From assembly GCF_003025555.1 (NCBI RefSeq), contig NZ_PYMH01000013.1, forward strand, positions 1-64,000: a stretch of DNA of 64,000 bases, read 5' to 3'. Both the position numbers and the translations under genes were made by a program. Every line of letters begins with the position of its first letter. Position 1 is the stretch's first letter. Positions 23,114-32,353 of this stretch are shown here, piece after piece. The stretch comes from Photobacterium lutimaris. Lineage in GTDB: Bacteria; Pseudomonadota; Gammaproteobacteria; Enterobacterales; Vibrionaceae. The notes under the pieces were generated by a model that worked only from the letters and a program-made list of their open reading frames with translations, searched no databases and was not told the origin of the DNA.

Positions 23114-24844
23114 CTAGACGATACTTGGTTGTTGCGGGTCGTCGTCATCATCGTCGTTTTCATTCTGGCCTTTGTTGTAACCTTGCATAAACTTATTCAT
23201 ACCCATGATTACACCGCGTTGTGCAGCTGATGCGGCAGAGGTTGCCGATGCCATGATTGCTGCAGTCGCCATGGTTGTAGCGCGGATGCCCAGCGTTTGC
23301 ATGAAAGTAAACCAAGCTCCAATAGCTAAAACCTTTAGCGCGAGCCCTATGTAGATCATGCTTTGTTTAGCAACTTCATTTTCAATGTTTATGCCGTCTG
23401 AAAAATCAGAAATCAGATAGACAATTACACTTTCAAACAAATCGCCTAATTGAAGCCAGAATGGAATCATGGCTAGTGAGAAGTAAAACAGCAGCACGCG
23501 ACTAATCACCATTCCGTTGTAGCCGGCAATGACAAAGATGATCGGCACAGTCATGAATATGAAGCCCTGCAGCAAGGTTGCACCGACTGGCAGTGTGCGC
23601 TGCAGCATTGAAGACCTTATAGACTCCCCCATGCTTGAGAAAGCGAGACCAAGATATTCCAAGGTTCCAATAGGGCCGGTATCTGTATTGATACCTCTCA
23701 TGGCTTCTCTATTAGCTGCTTCATAAGGTTCACGTTCTGGCACAACCTCAGATTGATAAATAGCCATGCGGGAGCGGTTGCGCTCGTTATCATCTGCAAA
23801 TACATCATAAGACACGATAAAGTCGCTCGCCCAGGACGTAGCTGTATTTTGATAGGCAGTACGAATGATTTCGTTGAGACCATCATTGGTCGTTAGGTTT
23901 GTATCTAGACCACCAGACTGGTTTCGGAAAGATGCGATACGTGCAGCATAAGTTTCGATATCTCGGTCGTTGCTCAACATGTTGCGCCAATGCTGTAGGT
24001 TCTCATCTACTTCATCAAGAATTAGCGTACGAACATCATTTACCGCTACATTACATGTCACAACTGAATCATTAGGATCGTGTGATGGCCAGCGACTGTT
24101 AGTGTTGAAATAGAGTTGACTGTCAGCTCCACCAGAGCGGATACCACCATTATAAAGTTGCTGCACCGCTATAGAGTCAAAAGCTAATGCTGCAGGTGTG
24201 TTGTATGGGGGCAAATCAAAGTCGATGTTCATCGCTACATTGTTGCGCTTGTAAGTGTTAAGTCTGGTCACTGCCTCTTGATAGCATTGGTTATCAAAGT
24301 CACGAACCATGTCAAACACGAGTTTGTTCTTGATTTCAGCCTTTGAGAGTATTTCTGCTATTTCATGGGCGTTTTCACCCGTCGCACAGTTTAAAAAACC
24401 AATGCTCACACCGTTGATGACCGTCGATAACTCGTGAGTAAGCCCCATCAGTAAGCTTGGACGGTCATTACCATACATATCCGAAAAATTAGAGTTAGGT
24501 CTAAGGTCGGACACGTTCGTTGCATTACTGATGATAGAAGGTACATCTGCACACGCATACTGGCGATAGGTGTAAGTTGGAGTGCCGCCCATGTTTACCG
24601 GTGCCGTAGCAATTAGCAATGCCGGCAACATGACAATGTAAGATCTCTCTACTAGCTTGATGGACATCATTGCCGGGCTACCAGCGTCTTTCCCCATCGT
24701 CCGCGCCTTCATGATTGCACTCAATATTGCTAGTGCGAACGGTATAAAGATAATGCCTAGCTCATTGAATAGGTTCCAAGCATTTGCGCCAAGAGTGATC
24801 ATGAATGGCAGTATGAACAAGCCTGTTGGTTCACTGATTACCAT
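23114..24844 (-). CDS. TraG-N-like conjugation membrane protein, paralogue 2
   Basis: 576 aa, with the same plan as its neighbours: an N-terminal GLFILPFMITLG membrane segment, a MKARTMGKDAGSPAMMSIK motif, a periplasmic domain with RPNSNFSDMYG, a cluster of C-terminal membrane segments (~425-535) and a very acidic end (NENDDDDDDPQQ). It is closest in sequence to paralogue 3 (21393-23102). The start codon lies 1 base after the stop of paralogue 1. Tandem divergence suggests subfunctionalised subunits of one complex. Confidence 0.75.
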   Translation of the reverse strand: MVISEPTGLFILPFMITLGANAWNLFNELGIIFIPFALAILSAIMKARTMGKDAGSPAMMSIKLVERSYIVMLPALLIATAPVNMGGTPTYTYRQYACADVPSIISNATNVSDLRPNSNFSDMYGNDRPSLLMGLTHELSTVINGVSIGFLNCATGENAHEIAEILSKAEIKNKLVFDMVRDFDNQCYQEAVTRLNTYKRNNVAMNIDFDLPPYNTPAALAFDSIAVQQLYNGGIRSGGADSQLYFNTNSRWPSHDPNDSVVTCNVAVNDVRTLILDEVDENLQHWRNMLSNDRDIETYAARIASFRNQSGGLDTNLTTNDGLNEIIRTAYQNTATSWASDFIVSYDVFADDNERNRSRMAIYQSEVVPEREPYEAANREAMRGINTDTGPIGTLEYLGLAFSSMGESIRSSMLQRTLPVGATLLQGFIFMTVPIIFVIAGYNGMVISRVLLFYFSLAMIPFWLQLGDLFESVIVYLISDFSDGINIENEVAKQSMIYIGLALKVLAIGAWFTFMQTLGIRATTMATAAIMASATSAASAAQRGVIMGMNKFMQGYNKGQNENDDDDDDPQQPSIV

Positions 24845-24845
24845 T

Positions 24846-26468
24846 TTAGTTTTTCCCGAAAAATTTTTGAGCAGCTTCTAACGATTGTTGGGTCGCTTTA
24901 GCTGCCTTGTTAGCAACTTCTGTTGCACCGCTAGAAAACCCGCTCGTTGAAGTTTTAAGTGCAACTCGGCCAATGAACGTACCAGCAGCAACACCCGACT
25001 TGGCCGCATTAATGGATACAGAAGCGATCAGTGCAGATATGACAGGAATTGCGTTAATACCCATCAGCGTCCCCATCAATGACCATCCACCGAGCAAAAT
25101 CATTGGTGAGAGTGTTTGGAGATAACCAAGTAGATCACCTGTCGTGCTTATACCAAAGGCGCTGTTGGCCAAGGACAATAAGATGGTATCGACGTACCAA
25201 GCTATATCTAGGATATAGTAGGTACCAAACAAGAAGATAATCAGGTACATGAACGTCGCCAGAACCATTGTTGATAGACCAGAGATGATCAGTACGAGTG
25301 GCATTGCTACATACATGAAGGCAATTAAAGCTGAAATGATCACAGGCCCTAACTGACCATATAGATTAACTGCTACATGTTGTTCCAGTTGACCAATCAG
25401 AGTAGCTACTCGAGCAGCTTTCTCAGACAGTGTGGTGCTTCTTTTTTGCGCCTCGGAATTCAATACCGTGTTGAAGATCTTATCTGTGCCGGCAGAGGTG
25501 TCGATCAACGATTGATGTGCATAGCGCTCAAATACGTCTTGAGGTGATACCGGTCCTTCCCTGCCCTGGTAAGCAATGCTTGTTGCCTGTGCAAGCTCAA
25601 GGCGCTCCTGCCAGTTGTCAGCGAACCAATCAACAATCTCATTGTAAATTGACTGGCTAGCGTTGTTACATGATGCGTTAGTAACGCTAGGATTGCTTGG
25701 ATCATCAAACTCACCAAAACCCACCCAGTGAGATTTGGGTATATTCATGGTCATAGGACCACTGCTTATCCCCGGAGTCGAACCAAGATATGCGCCATAA
25801 AGTTCGGCACTAAAAAACTGTTCCTGTTTTGGCATCAAGCGAACACCACCATTATATTCGCCATTAGCGATAGCCGTTTGAATGTTTTCAAAAGCAGGAA
25901 CGTAACATTGCTTGTAGAACTCTCGAATTGAATAATCAAGTGGGTGTGTATCAATAGCGATTGCAACATTGTCGCTGTTCATTGCCGACTGGTTAAGGTT
26001 TACATCACAGGCAGTTTGGCCTATGAGCGTTTGGCTACTTCCGACTGCAAGGCTGTGGACAAACCCAACCCCCAGAGGCAGCTTTCTTTCACCGATGAAA
26101 GCTGCATTAGGTAGATTAGGTTGTATATTTACGACTGTTGCCGCATCTCCTAGAACCGAAACGTCACCGCCCCGGCAGGAATAGGCTTTGAATGACACTT
26201 GATCAGTAACGGACCCAAATGGCATAACAAAAAAAAGCAGAATGGCGAACTTTGTGATGAAGTCTTTTTCAATGTACTTAATCGACAAGGCAGCCGCGGA
26301 GCCCTCCATGGCTCCTTGGCTTCTGGCCTCAATCATGCCCTTGAGAACAGCGAAGGCAAAAGGAACAAGAAAAAGGCCTGTTTCATTCAAAAGTTGCCAA
26401 ATTTTAGTTCCAATACCAATGCCGTAAGGGATTGTGAATGCTCCGGTGATCTCAGGCACGACTAACAT
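24846..26468 (-). CDS. TraG-N-like conjugation membrane protein, paralogue 1
   Basis: 540 aa, first of the three tandem copies. N-terminal membrane segments, IEARSQGAMEGSAAALSIK (the family-like motif), a periplasmic domain with four or more Cys residues, membrane segments from ~375 to ~505, and a polar Ala/Ser-rich tail instead of the acidic tails of the other two. It starts three bases after the stop of the PFL_4711-type gene, which fits a transfer operon. The most diverged of the three. Confidence 0.75.
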   Translation of the reverse strand: MLVVPEITGAFTIPYGIGIGTKIWQLLNETGLFLVPFAFAVLKGMIEARSQGAMEGSAAALSIKYIEKDFITKFAILLFFVMPFGSVTDQVSFKAYSCRGGDVSVLGDAATVVNIQPNLPNAAFIGERKLPLGVGFVHSLAVGSSQTLIGQTACDVNLNQSAMNSDNVAIAIDTHPLDYSIREFYKQCYVPAFENIQTAIANGEYNGGVRLMPKQEQFFSAELYGAYLGSTPGISSGPMTMNIPKSHWVGFGEFDDPSNPSVTNASCNNASQSIYNEIVDWFADNWQERLELAQATSIAYQGREGPVSPQDVFERYAHQSLIDTSAGTDKIFNTVLNSEAQKRSTTLSEKAARVATLIGQLEQHVAVNLYGQLGPVIISALIAFMYVAMPLVLIISGLSTMVLATFMYLIIFLFGTYYILDIAWYVDTILLSLANSAFGISTTGDLLGYLQTLSPMILLGGWSLMGTLMGINAIPVISALIASVSINAAKSGVAAGTFIGRVALKTSTSGFSSGATEVANKAAKATQQSLEAAQKFFGKN

Positions 26469-26471
26469 TGT

Positions 26472-27911
26472 TTATAACCCCGCAGATGGCACAATTGCGT
26501 CAGTTACAACACCACGCTCAAGAATTTGAACAAGTGCTTTGACGTACATTTGAGGTTTATAGCCGTTTGCTTGGAGCTCTCGTTGTAGTGCCTGCTCTTG
26601 CTGGTGGAGCATTTCAATCCGTTCTAGGATCTGGCTGCGCAAGCCTGCATCACGAACTTCTTTAGTGTTGGAAGCTGTGTGCAGATACCCACGAAGATAG
26701 TTAGCTAAAGCGATGGAGCGAATGTAAGCAACGTCCACAGCTAAACCACCGATGAAGTTATATCTTATCTCAGCGTTATTGATTAAGTGCAGAGCTCGAA
26801 TGTGGTCTAGTGATACGTTGAGAGATGGTGGAGCTGATACGTTACGCAGTTCTTCTTCTGTCACTAATGGCAGATTTTTATAGAGTATCTGGTGAATATC
26901 ACCTGCGATTTTATTTCGCTCATTGGAGTACCAGCCTCTCAGGGTTGTGCCGGGCTCGGTAGACTGCTTACAACCGTCACAAGTTGCAATTAGGTCGGTA
27001 CCTAAAACTTGTCGGCTAAGTTCTTGGATGCGCTCTGGATGTTTTTTAGGATCATCACCAAATAGCAACGAATGCATAGGATCGTTAATTACTGGATCGT
27101 CAGGGTCGATATCAGAGCCACTTAGTTCTGGATAACAACGATTGGGCTCTATCCCTCGGTAGATACAGTAACCAGTTCGTGCTGTCACACCGACCACTTC
27201 GAGGTATGTTGGATTGCCTCCTGAACCCATACCACCTACAACTCCAACACCACCCTCCTCTGCATAGAATGTTACGCCCTGCTCAGCATGGTCATGTATG
27301 TTATGAGAGCCGGTACTTTCACTTTTTGGTCTCAGGTAATCAAGTAAGTCGATTCGACTTAACTTGGTGCCAGTGCGCTTTTCAAATTCGCGCAATGAGT
27401 TAGCTTTAGCTTGGTCTGTCGGGGAGTCCATGGCAAACGACATAGCAGAAGATAGGATTGCCTCACAGCTACCGATCCCACTTAAGTAGTCGCTCATTCC
27501 CAAATTGATTCCTTCAGTTAGCAACGAATACAAGCCTGCATTGCTCTTCTGGATGTATAAGCTTCCCAAAAATGTGGCCGCGCCCTGTGGGTTACTGACC
27601 ATTTCATTTACGATGTCAGCAAAGTTGTCATAAATTCGTTTGAGGGTGCCGTCTTTGAATGAGTTAACCAAAGATAAGCTCAGGTTACCGTCACAAGTGT
27701 TTAAGCCGGTGACTTTTGCACCGAACAAGTTAACGTAGCCTGGTGGCGGTACGTAATGTGATGGCGCAGTCCGGCTCGGGGTAAAGAACAACTCGAGCTT
27801 AGAGCGCTCAGCTGACGTAAGAGATTGGTCGTTATCATTACTAAACGCTGCGTTAGGTAGTCCGCAGACCAAGGCAACACATAACGATAGAGCTATTTTT
27901 TGTCTTCGCAT
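26472..27911 (-). CDS. PFL_4711/TIGR03755-type conjugation protein
   Basis: 479 aa with a signal peptide (IALSLCVALVCGLPNAAFS) and a periplasmic body. The arrangement of an N-terminal CDGNLSLSLVNSF segment, a helical NPQGAATFLGSLYIQ region and cysteines in SCEAIL, CIYRG and CDGCKQ fits the integrative-element transfer family TIGR03755, comparable in role to TraH of F-type systems. It heads the operon with the three TraG-N-like genes. The assignment comes from pattern memory and neighbourhood, not alignment. Confidence 0.7.
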   Translation of the reverse strand: MRRQKIALSLCVALVCGLPNAAFSNDNDQSLTSAERSKLELFFTPSRTAPSHYVPPPGYVNLFGAKVTGLNTCDGNLSLSLVNSFKDGTLKRIYDNFADIVNEMVSNPQGAATFLGSLYIQKSNAGLYSLLTEGINLGMSDYLSGIGSCEAILSSAMSFAMDSPTDQAKANSLREFEKRTGTKLSRIDLLDYLRPKSESTGSHNIHDHAEQGVTFYAEEGGVGVVGGMGSGGNPTYLEVVGVTARTGYCIYRGIEPNRCYPELSGSDIDPDDPVINDPMHSLLFGDDPKKHPERIQELSRQVLGTDLIATCDGCKQSTEPGTTLRGWYSNERNKIAGDIHQILYKNLPLVTEEELRNVSAPPSLNVSLDHIRALHLINNAEIRYNFIGGLAVDVAYIRSIALANYLRGYLHTASNTKEVRDAGLRSQILERIEMLHQQEQALQRELQANGYKPQMYVKALVQILERGVVTDAIVPSAGL

Positions 27912-28212
27912 GCTTCTCTACAATTCAATTCGATAAAGTTCATATCGTTAATTGAACGAGCAGTAAAAATAGCATTGAGCTTTCGGGGGGGCTTTAGGAG
28001 TGTAATATCTGCGTGGTGAGTTGATGGAGTCACCGCGTAAGAAGAAATATGGGGCTGAGAATTCCACAACAGAAACCGTTGACAAAGTTTGCCCATTTTA
28101 CATAGACTAGTCATGAACTTATTGGGTTGAAATCTCAATGCAAACGTTAAGCAGGGCCTGAGAAACATTGTTTAACGTTAGATATCAAGGGCTGAGAAGC
28201 CTTAGTATCGTC
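27912..28212. other. intergenic region upstream of the TraG-N-like operon
   Basis: About 300 bp between the transfer operon and the origin-2 initiator. It should contain the operon promoter; TTGTCA/TTGCAT-like -35 candidates occur, but none has a convincing -10. I see no gene or repeat here. Confidence 0.4.
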
Positions 28213-28239
28213 AAAAAAACCGCCGTGGGCGGTTTTTTT
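28213..28239. terminator. bidirectional terminator after the RctB-like gene
   Basis: AAAAAAACCGCC-GTG-GGCGGTTTTTTT: a perfect stem flanked by seven A and seven T residues, 40 bp after the initiator stop. Confidence 0.85.
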
Positions 28240-28280
28240 GTACCTTAAACATTCACCAGCCTAATATGCACTCTGGAACA

Positions 28281-30293
28281 TCATAGTGATTCAGGCTGAC
28301 TCATTATTGATTGAATCCTTGGAAGGTTCTTAAAAACACTTTCAACAATTCGATCGTATTGACCAGACTTCCACTCTCTCAGGCTCTTTTCTCGGAAGTT
28401 TTTCGCCAGTTCCATCACTTCTTGCGGGGTAATAACTTGCCCATGTGTGTTGCTCATATAGTTAGTGAAATGGTCCAGCTCTTCTGAAGTGATCTGGACT
28501 CCACCAGCAGAGATTGGCTTAAGCTCTTTCTGTATCATTTTAAGAGCTCGGAAGGAATCTTCCTCTGCAAAGCCTACATATTCATTAAACAAACTAGCAA
28601 GGTGGTTCACTTGTATGTCTGTCATATAGGCTGTAAGAATGAAGCTAAAGTCAAAATCATCGGACATGATAAAGTTACGGTAAAGAACTTTTCTTCTTGT
28701 CGCGGTGGTACAGCGAGCTTTCATTTCTGTCACGATGCTATCAATAGCTACCTGCTCCTTGCTTATGTATTTACTCAGCGGGTGTGCGATTGTAGGAGTG
28801 TTGTTATCAAGGTCCGGATTCCATTTACTACCAGCCATGATCACCATTTCCTGTTTCTTACAATAGATTGTAAGCGTGTCACAACCCTCGGTTGTGCCGA
28901 ATCTCAAGTAGTAGCCACATAAATTGAAGTCAAATGATTGTACTTTATCTTCTATTTCAAGTGATAGCGGGTTCTCGGGCTTATAGGTTGATGATAACTT
29001 TTGATGTAGCTGCTTACGTAAGCTTTGTGCACCACCAGAGAAAAACATTAAGCGTTTTAGTTCCGTGAAGTCATATGTCTGTGTATCTAGTTTCATTTCT
29101 CTGAGCGTCAGATACAGAGAGAACAGCAGTGGGTCGCCGTTAACTATTTCTTTTGGGATTACGAACAACCACTGATTAACACCATCACTACCTTCACCTT
29201 CATTGTGTTTTCCCATGAGGTTATCAATTATTCTCCGAGACAGAGTTATGAAGTAAGCGCTCGGTGGAGAATCTTGCTTTACCTTGCCGTTTTCATAAGT
29301 GGCGGCATAATCATTACTACGCTTTAGGCGATCAATGAAGATAAAATCATCACTGTCTATGAGGCCTTCCATACGCTTCTTGTTAGGTTTACCTTCCAGT
29401 TCAGACCAGACCCAACGAGCGAACTGGAGTTCTTCAATGTGATCGTCAATTTTCTTTCTTGCAGGTCCGCTGTCAGTTATTCCCTTAACGGCAAGGATTT
29501 GAGTAATTAACACCGGTAACTCTGGATCTTCATAGGCAGTTTTGAAGCGGCCTGTGTGAAGCATTTTTGCGTTATACGCGAGGGATAGCTTAATGATATC
29601 CATCATCGTCAACAATGCTTGCTGAGTAGGTACCTGCGAGTGGGCCTTACACTCGATCACATATGAGTACGAGTTTTTCCCAGTACCAACTACAAACTTT
29701 TTGTGCGCATAATTTTCTTTGTTACGACTAGTTGGAGCAAGGCTCATGAATTCAGCAGGAAATAATGCACGTGCATACGGATAGGTACTGATTTGATAAG
29801 AATCAGTACCGTTAACAACTTCAAGGCTATGGCCTTTCTCTGCAAATGACTTCTTCAATGTTTCTCTAGTCTCTTTAGAGTTGCCCCTTTTTCCTTTGGA
29901 CAATTCCCGCTGCGTAAAGTCTGAGGCGATTTCACGTTTGCTACGGAGTTTGTAGCAGTAGCATTGCTTCCTAAGCACTCCGTTATCTAAGACTGGATTT
30001 TTTGTTAGAACACCTTTTTTTTCGACTAGCCCTTTGATTATCCGGGATAGTGATGGACTAGGTATGTCGTACTGATCACCAATGACTTTTGATACATCGG
30101 CGCCATTAAGAACCTTATTGGTATCAGATGCTAAAATTAGATGCTGTACAACAGTTAGCTCTTTTGAGTTTAGGTCAATGTTTTGCAGGGTTTCATTTAA
30201 CTCACGTTCAGTGCCGTCAAACAAGTAAATCGAGAACCTTCTTGACTTGTTCAGAGTGGCTGGTAATTCGATGTCAGTGAGTTCAATGTCCAT
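28281..30293 (-). CDS. RctB-like replication initiator
   Basis: 670 aa, close to the 658 aa of RctB, the initiator of Vibrio chromosome 2. The clearest match is the central block ELPVLITQILAVKGITDSGP followed by ARKKIDDHIEELQF, which lines up with PLYITDILSLRGKKDSGPAR in RctB; the N-terminal winged-helix-like region (SPSLSRIIKGLVEKKGVL) also corresponds. RctB binds short iterons whose GATC must be Dam-methylated, and all twelve sites here carry GATC. ATG at 30293 (MDIELTDIEL) gives the RctB-like length; the frame runs back to 30503 into the iteron region and is not used. The adjacent array is its probable origin. Confidence 0.8.
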   Translation of the reverse strand: MDIELTDIELPATLNKSRRFSIYLFDGTERELNETLQNIDLNSKELTVVQHLILASDTNKVLNGADVSKVIGDQYDIPSPSLSRIIKGLVEKKGVLTKNPVLDNGVLRKQCYCYKLRSKREIASDFTQRELSKGKRGNSKETRETLKKSFAEKGHSLEVVNGTDSYQISTYPYARALFPAEFMSLAPTSRNKENYAHKKFVVGTGKNSYSYVIECKAHSQVPTQQALLTMMDIIKLSLAYNAKMLHTGRFKTAYEDPELPVLITQILAVKGITDSGPARKKIDDHIEELQFARWVWSELEGKPNKKRMEGLIDSDDFIFIDRLKRSNDYAATYENGKVKQDSPPSAYFITLSRRIIDNLMGKHNEGEGSDGVNQWLFVIPKEIVNGDPLLFSLYLTLREMKLDTQTYDFTELKRLMFFSGGAQSLRKQLHQKLSSTYKPENPLSLEIEDKVQSFDFNLCGYYLRFGTTEGCDTLTIYCKKQEMVIMAGSKWNPDLDNNTPTIAHPLSKYISKEQVAIDSIVTEMKARCTTATRRKVLYRNFIMSDDFDFSFILTAYMTDIQVNHLASLFNEYVGFAEEDSFRALKMIQKELKPISAGGVQITSEELDHFTNYMSNTHGQVITPQEVMELAKNFREKSLREWKSGQYDRIVESVFKNLPRIQSIMSQPESL

Positions 30294-30397
30294 GCGCAAA
30301 GATGATGTGATGTGAGATTGCAGGGATATTAACACCCATTTCAATTTTGGCAAATTTTGGCTGTATCTGAGATCAGTACAAGATATGGTCAGCTGTA

Positions 30398-31300
30398 AAA
30401 AATAAAAAAATGATCTTCTTTTTAATGATTTATAAGTGATCTCTAACTGATATACAGTGACGTAGAGTTTTACGATATCGATGTGAACCAACAGATCGTA
30501 CAATTGCCTGCAGTGAACTTAAGCTTGTGTTTTCTCACAAGTGAGTTAATCGACTATCAGATCACACAATTGCCTACAGTGAGTTTTTCCAGTTGTGGAT
30601 AAGTGCGCAACCTGTAACAGATCGCACAATTGACACCTTCAGATCGTACAATTGAAGTTAACAGATCATACTAATGAGACCTACAGATCGCACAATTGGA
30701 ATTCACAATAAGTCCTTATTTATCCACAACTTATGAATTAGCGCAGTTTAACAGATCGTACAATTGATCCTGCAAGGATCGCAATAAAACCCCTGTTTTA
30801 TCAGGAGCTTAAAAATATCTGGTTGCTATTGATCTATACTCTATAAATGTGCGCAATGTCACATTTCATTATGTGACTGAATTACCTGTAAGTATCTGTG
30901 CATTTGACTGTCTGTGGTCGGTCAATTGTGCGATCTGTTGGTTTGTAGTTATTCTCGCCCTTCTCGGCCAGGTTCATTGTACTTAATTGTCAATTGTATG
31001 ATCTGTTGATGGCTTAGTTGATTCTTCGGTTCTAACTGCACTTAACGCAATTGTACGATCTGTTGGTTTTGGGCTTTGTTGAGACTAACCGCCACACTGA
31101 GGTTCGGTGCCTCCTAAGATATAGTGTATTAAAATCATACACATAATTACGTTACAGTTAGCAGGGGCAATTGTGCGATCTGATAATTTACTGTGTTCTA
31201 GGGCTAATTCTCAGGGTAATAGAGGGGCGTTGTATTGTCAGTGGCTGAAAATCAATGACTTACCATGAATGGATTACTGATCGCAATTGTACGATCTGTA
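30398..31300. other. replication origin 2 (RctB-type)
   Basis: About 900 bp without genes. It contains an A/T-rich stretch (30398-30430), seven iterons in plus orientation (30491-30766), DnaA boxes TGTGGATAA (30594-30602) and TTATCCACA (30720-30728), a 156-bp centre with a 7-bp inverted repeat GTCACAT/ATGTGAC (30858-30877), and five iterons in minus orientation (30923-31299). Together with the adjacent initiator gene this is a likely second replication origin. Confidence 0.82.
30491..31299. repeat. twelve GATC-containing 16-bp iterons in two opposing arrays
   Basis: The core is ACAGATCGTACAATTG, with G/A variation in GTAC (GCAC, ACAC). Plus copies start at 30491, 30557, 30617, 30639, 30661 (degenerate, ends ACTAATG), 30683 and 30751. 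Reverse copies start at 30923, 30991, 31048, 31168 and 31284. Every copy contains one Dam site. Three plus copies (30617, 30639, 30661) and the next (30683) lie exactly 22 bp apart. Confidence 0.93.
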
Positions 31301-31410
31301 GGTGTTGGTAGTTTTAATCTGTGCTATTTACGGGCTGTAAAGCTATATACACTAAAGGTTGGGGCTAATAATCAGGCAGTTACGAGGTAATTTTGACCTC
31401 ACTGTTTCGA

Positions 31411-31501
31411 GTGTACATTGACCCCCGAAAAGTGATTTTGAAAAAGAGCGGGTATACATCACTGTAATGACCGTACACTCCGCCCTCAAAAGTGATTTTG
31501 A
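31411..31501. repeat. pair of 31-bp direct repeats beside origin 2
   Basis: 31411-31441 and 31471-31501 are exactly 60 bp apart and share GTACA and then AAAAGTGATTTTGA. A partial third (GACCCCCAGAAAAACTCAT) follows at ~31510. They lie between the iteron array and the lipoprotein gene and differ from the iterons, so they may bind another factor. Confidence 0.7.
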
Positions 31502-31525
31502 TCCGTTTATGACCCCCAGAAAAAC

Positions 31526-32266
31526 TCATCTAAAGCGTGCAATCTCATCCCAAAGTTCTTCTTTGTCAGTTTCATAACTACGTCTAAGGCCTTTAAATTC
31601 AGTAACGTAGCTATCTAGATTGACTGTTAGGCCGAGGAACTGAACGTCAAAGGCATTCTCATTAACGCATCCATTATCAATTGCTAGAACCCCAGATTCA
31701 TCGATGTAGGTGCAGGTATATTGAGCTAGGTTGTCATCAAAACGCTTGAGCTTTCGGGTGTCACCGACTAGTGCGCGCCCCTCAAAATAGGTGTTCAGGT
31801 CATGTTGGTCCTCAACTTGCACCACAATGCCGTTTTGTTCAAACGGCCATTCAGCGTAACTGACTCTATTTAGAGGGCCGTCTTCAATTGCTCGTATGCC
31901 CTCTCGCTCAAGACGTGTGACCAATAGTGCCTCTGATTGGCTACTGTTTACATAGAACTCTTGGCTATGAAGGCCGTCTTCATTCTCAATCGCGTTTCCG
32001 AAAGTGAACCAAGCAAATGTCTCTTTGCTTCCCTCGGTTGTTACTGATGCTGCTGAGCATTCAGAGTGTCGTACAACATTCAGAGCATCGTTAAGGTAAC
32101 CGACAGTCGTTGTGCCGCGGCTTTCAAATAGCCCGACAGTTCTAAAGCCAGTTTCGCCAGGTACGTCGGCATTTAAGCAAATAAAGTCGCTCTTTTCGCT
32201 TTCTATAGCGCAGCCAGATATTGCTATTGCTGCAATCGCTGTTAATCCGATAGATATAAATTTCAT
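31526..32266 (-). CDS. predicted lipoprotein, 246 aa
   Basis: The signal sequence ends in the lipobox ISGC (Cys ~19), so the protein is probably membrane-anchored by lipid. The mature part is acidic and has four or five further Cys residues, probably forming disulfides in the periplasm. No family recognised. It is the last gene of the transfer-gene group before origin 2 and could be a surface or entry-exclusion lipoprotein, but that is only inferred from position. Confidence 0.65.
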   Translation of the reverse strand: MKFISIGLTAIAAIAISGCAIESEKSDFICLNADVPGETGFRTVGLFESRGTTTVGYLNDALNVVRHSECSAASVTTEGSKETFAWFTFGNAIENEDGLHSQEFYVNSSQSEALLVTRLEREGIRAIEDGPLNRVSYAEWPFEQNGIVVQVEDQHDLNTYFEGRALVGDTRKLKRFDDNLAQYTCTYIDESGVLAIDNGCVNENAFDVQFLGLTVNLDSYVTEFKGLRRSYETDKEELWDEIARFR

Positions 32267-32353
32267 ATGTTAACCCCTAACCAAAGGCTGTATCGAATTG
32301 ATACAGCGGTAATTTTTAATACTTATGTTACCAGCTTCAATTTACTGTCAAAT

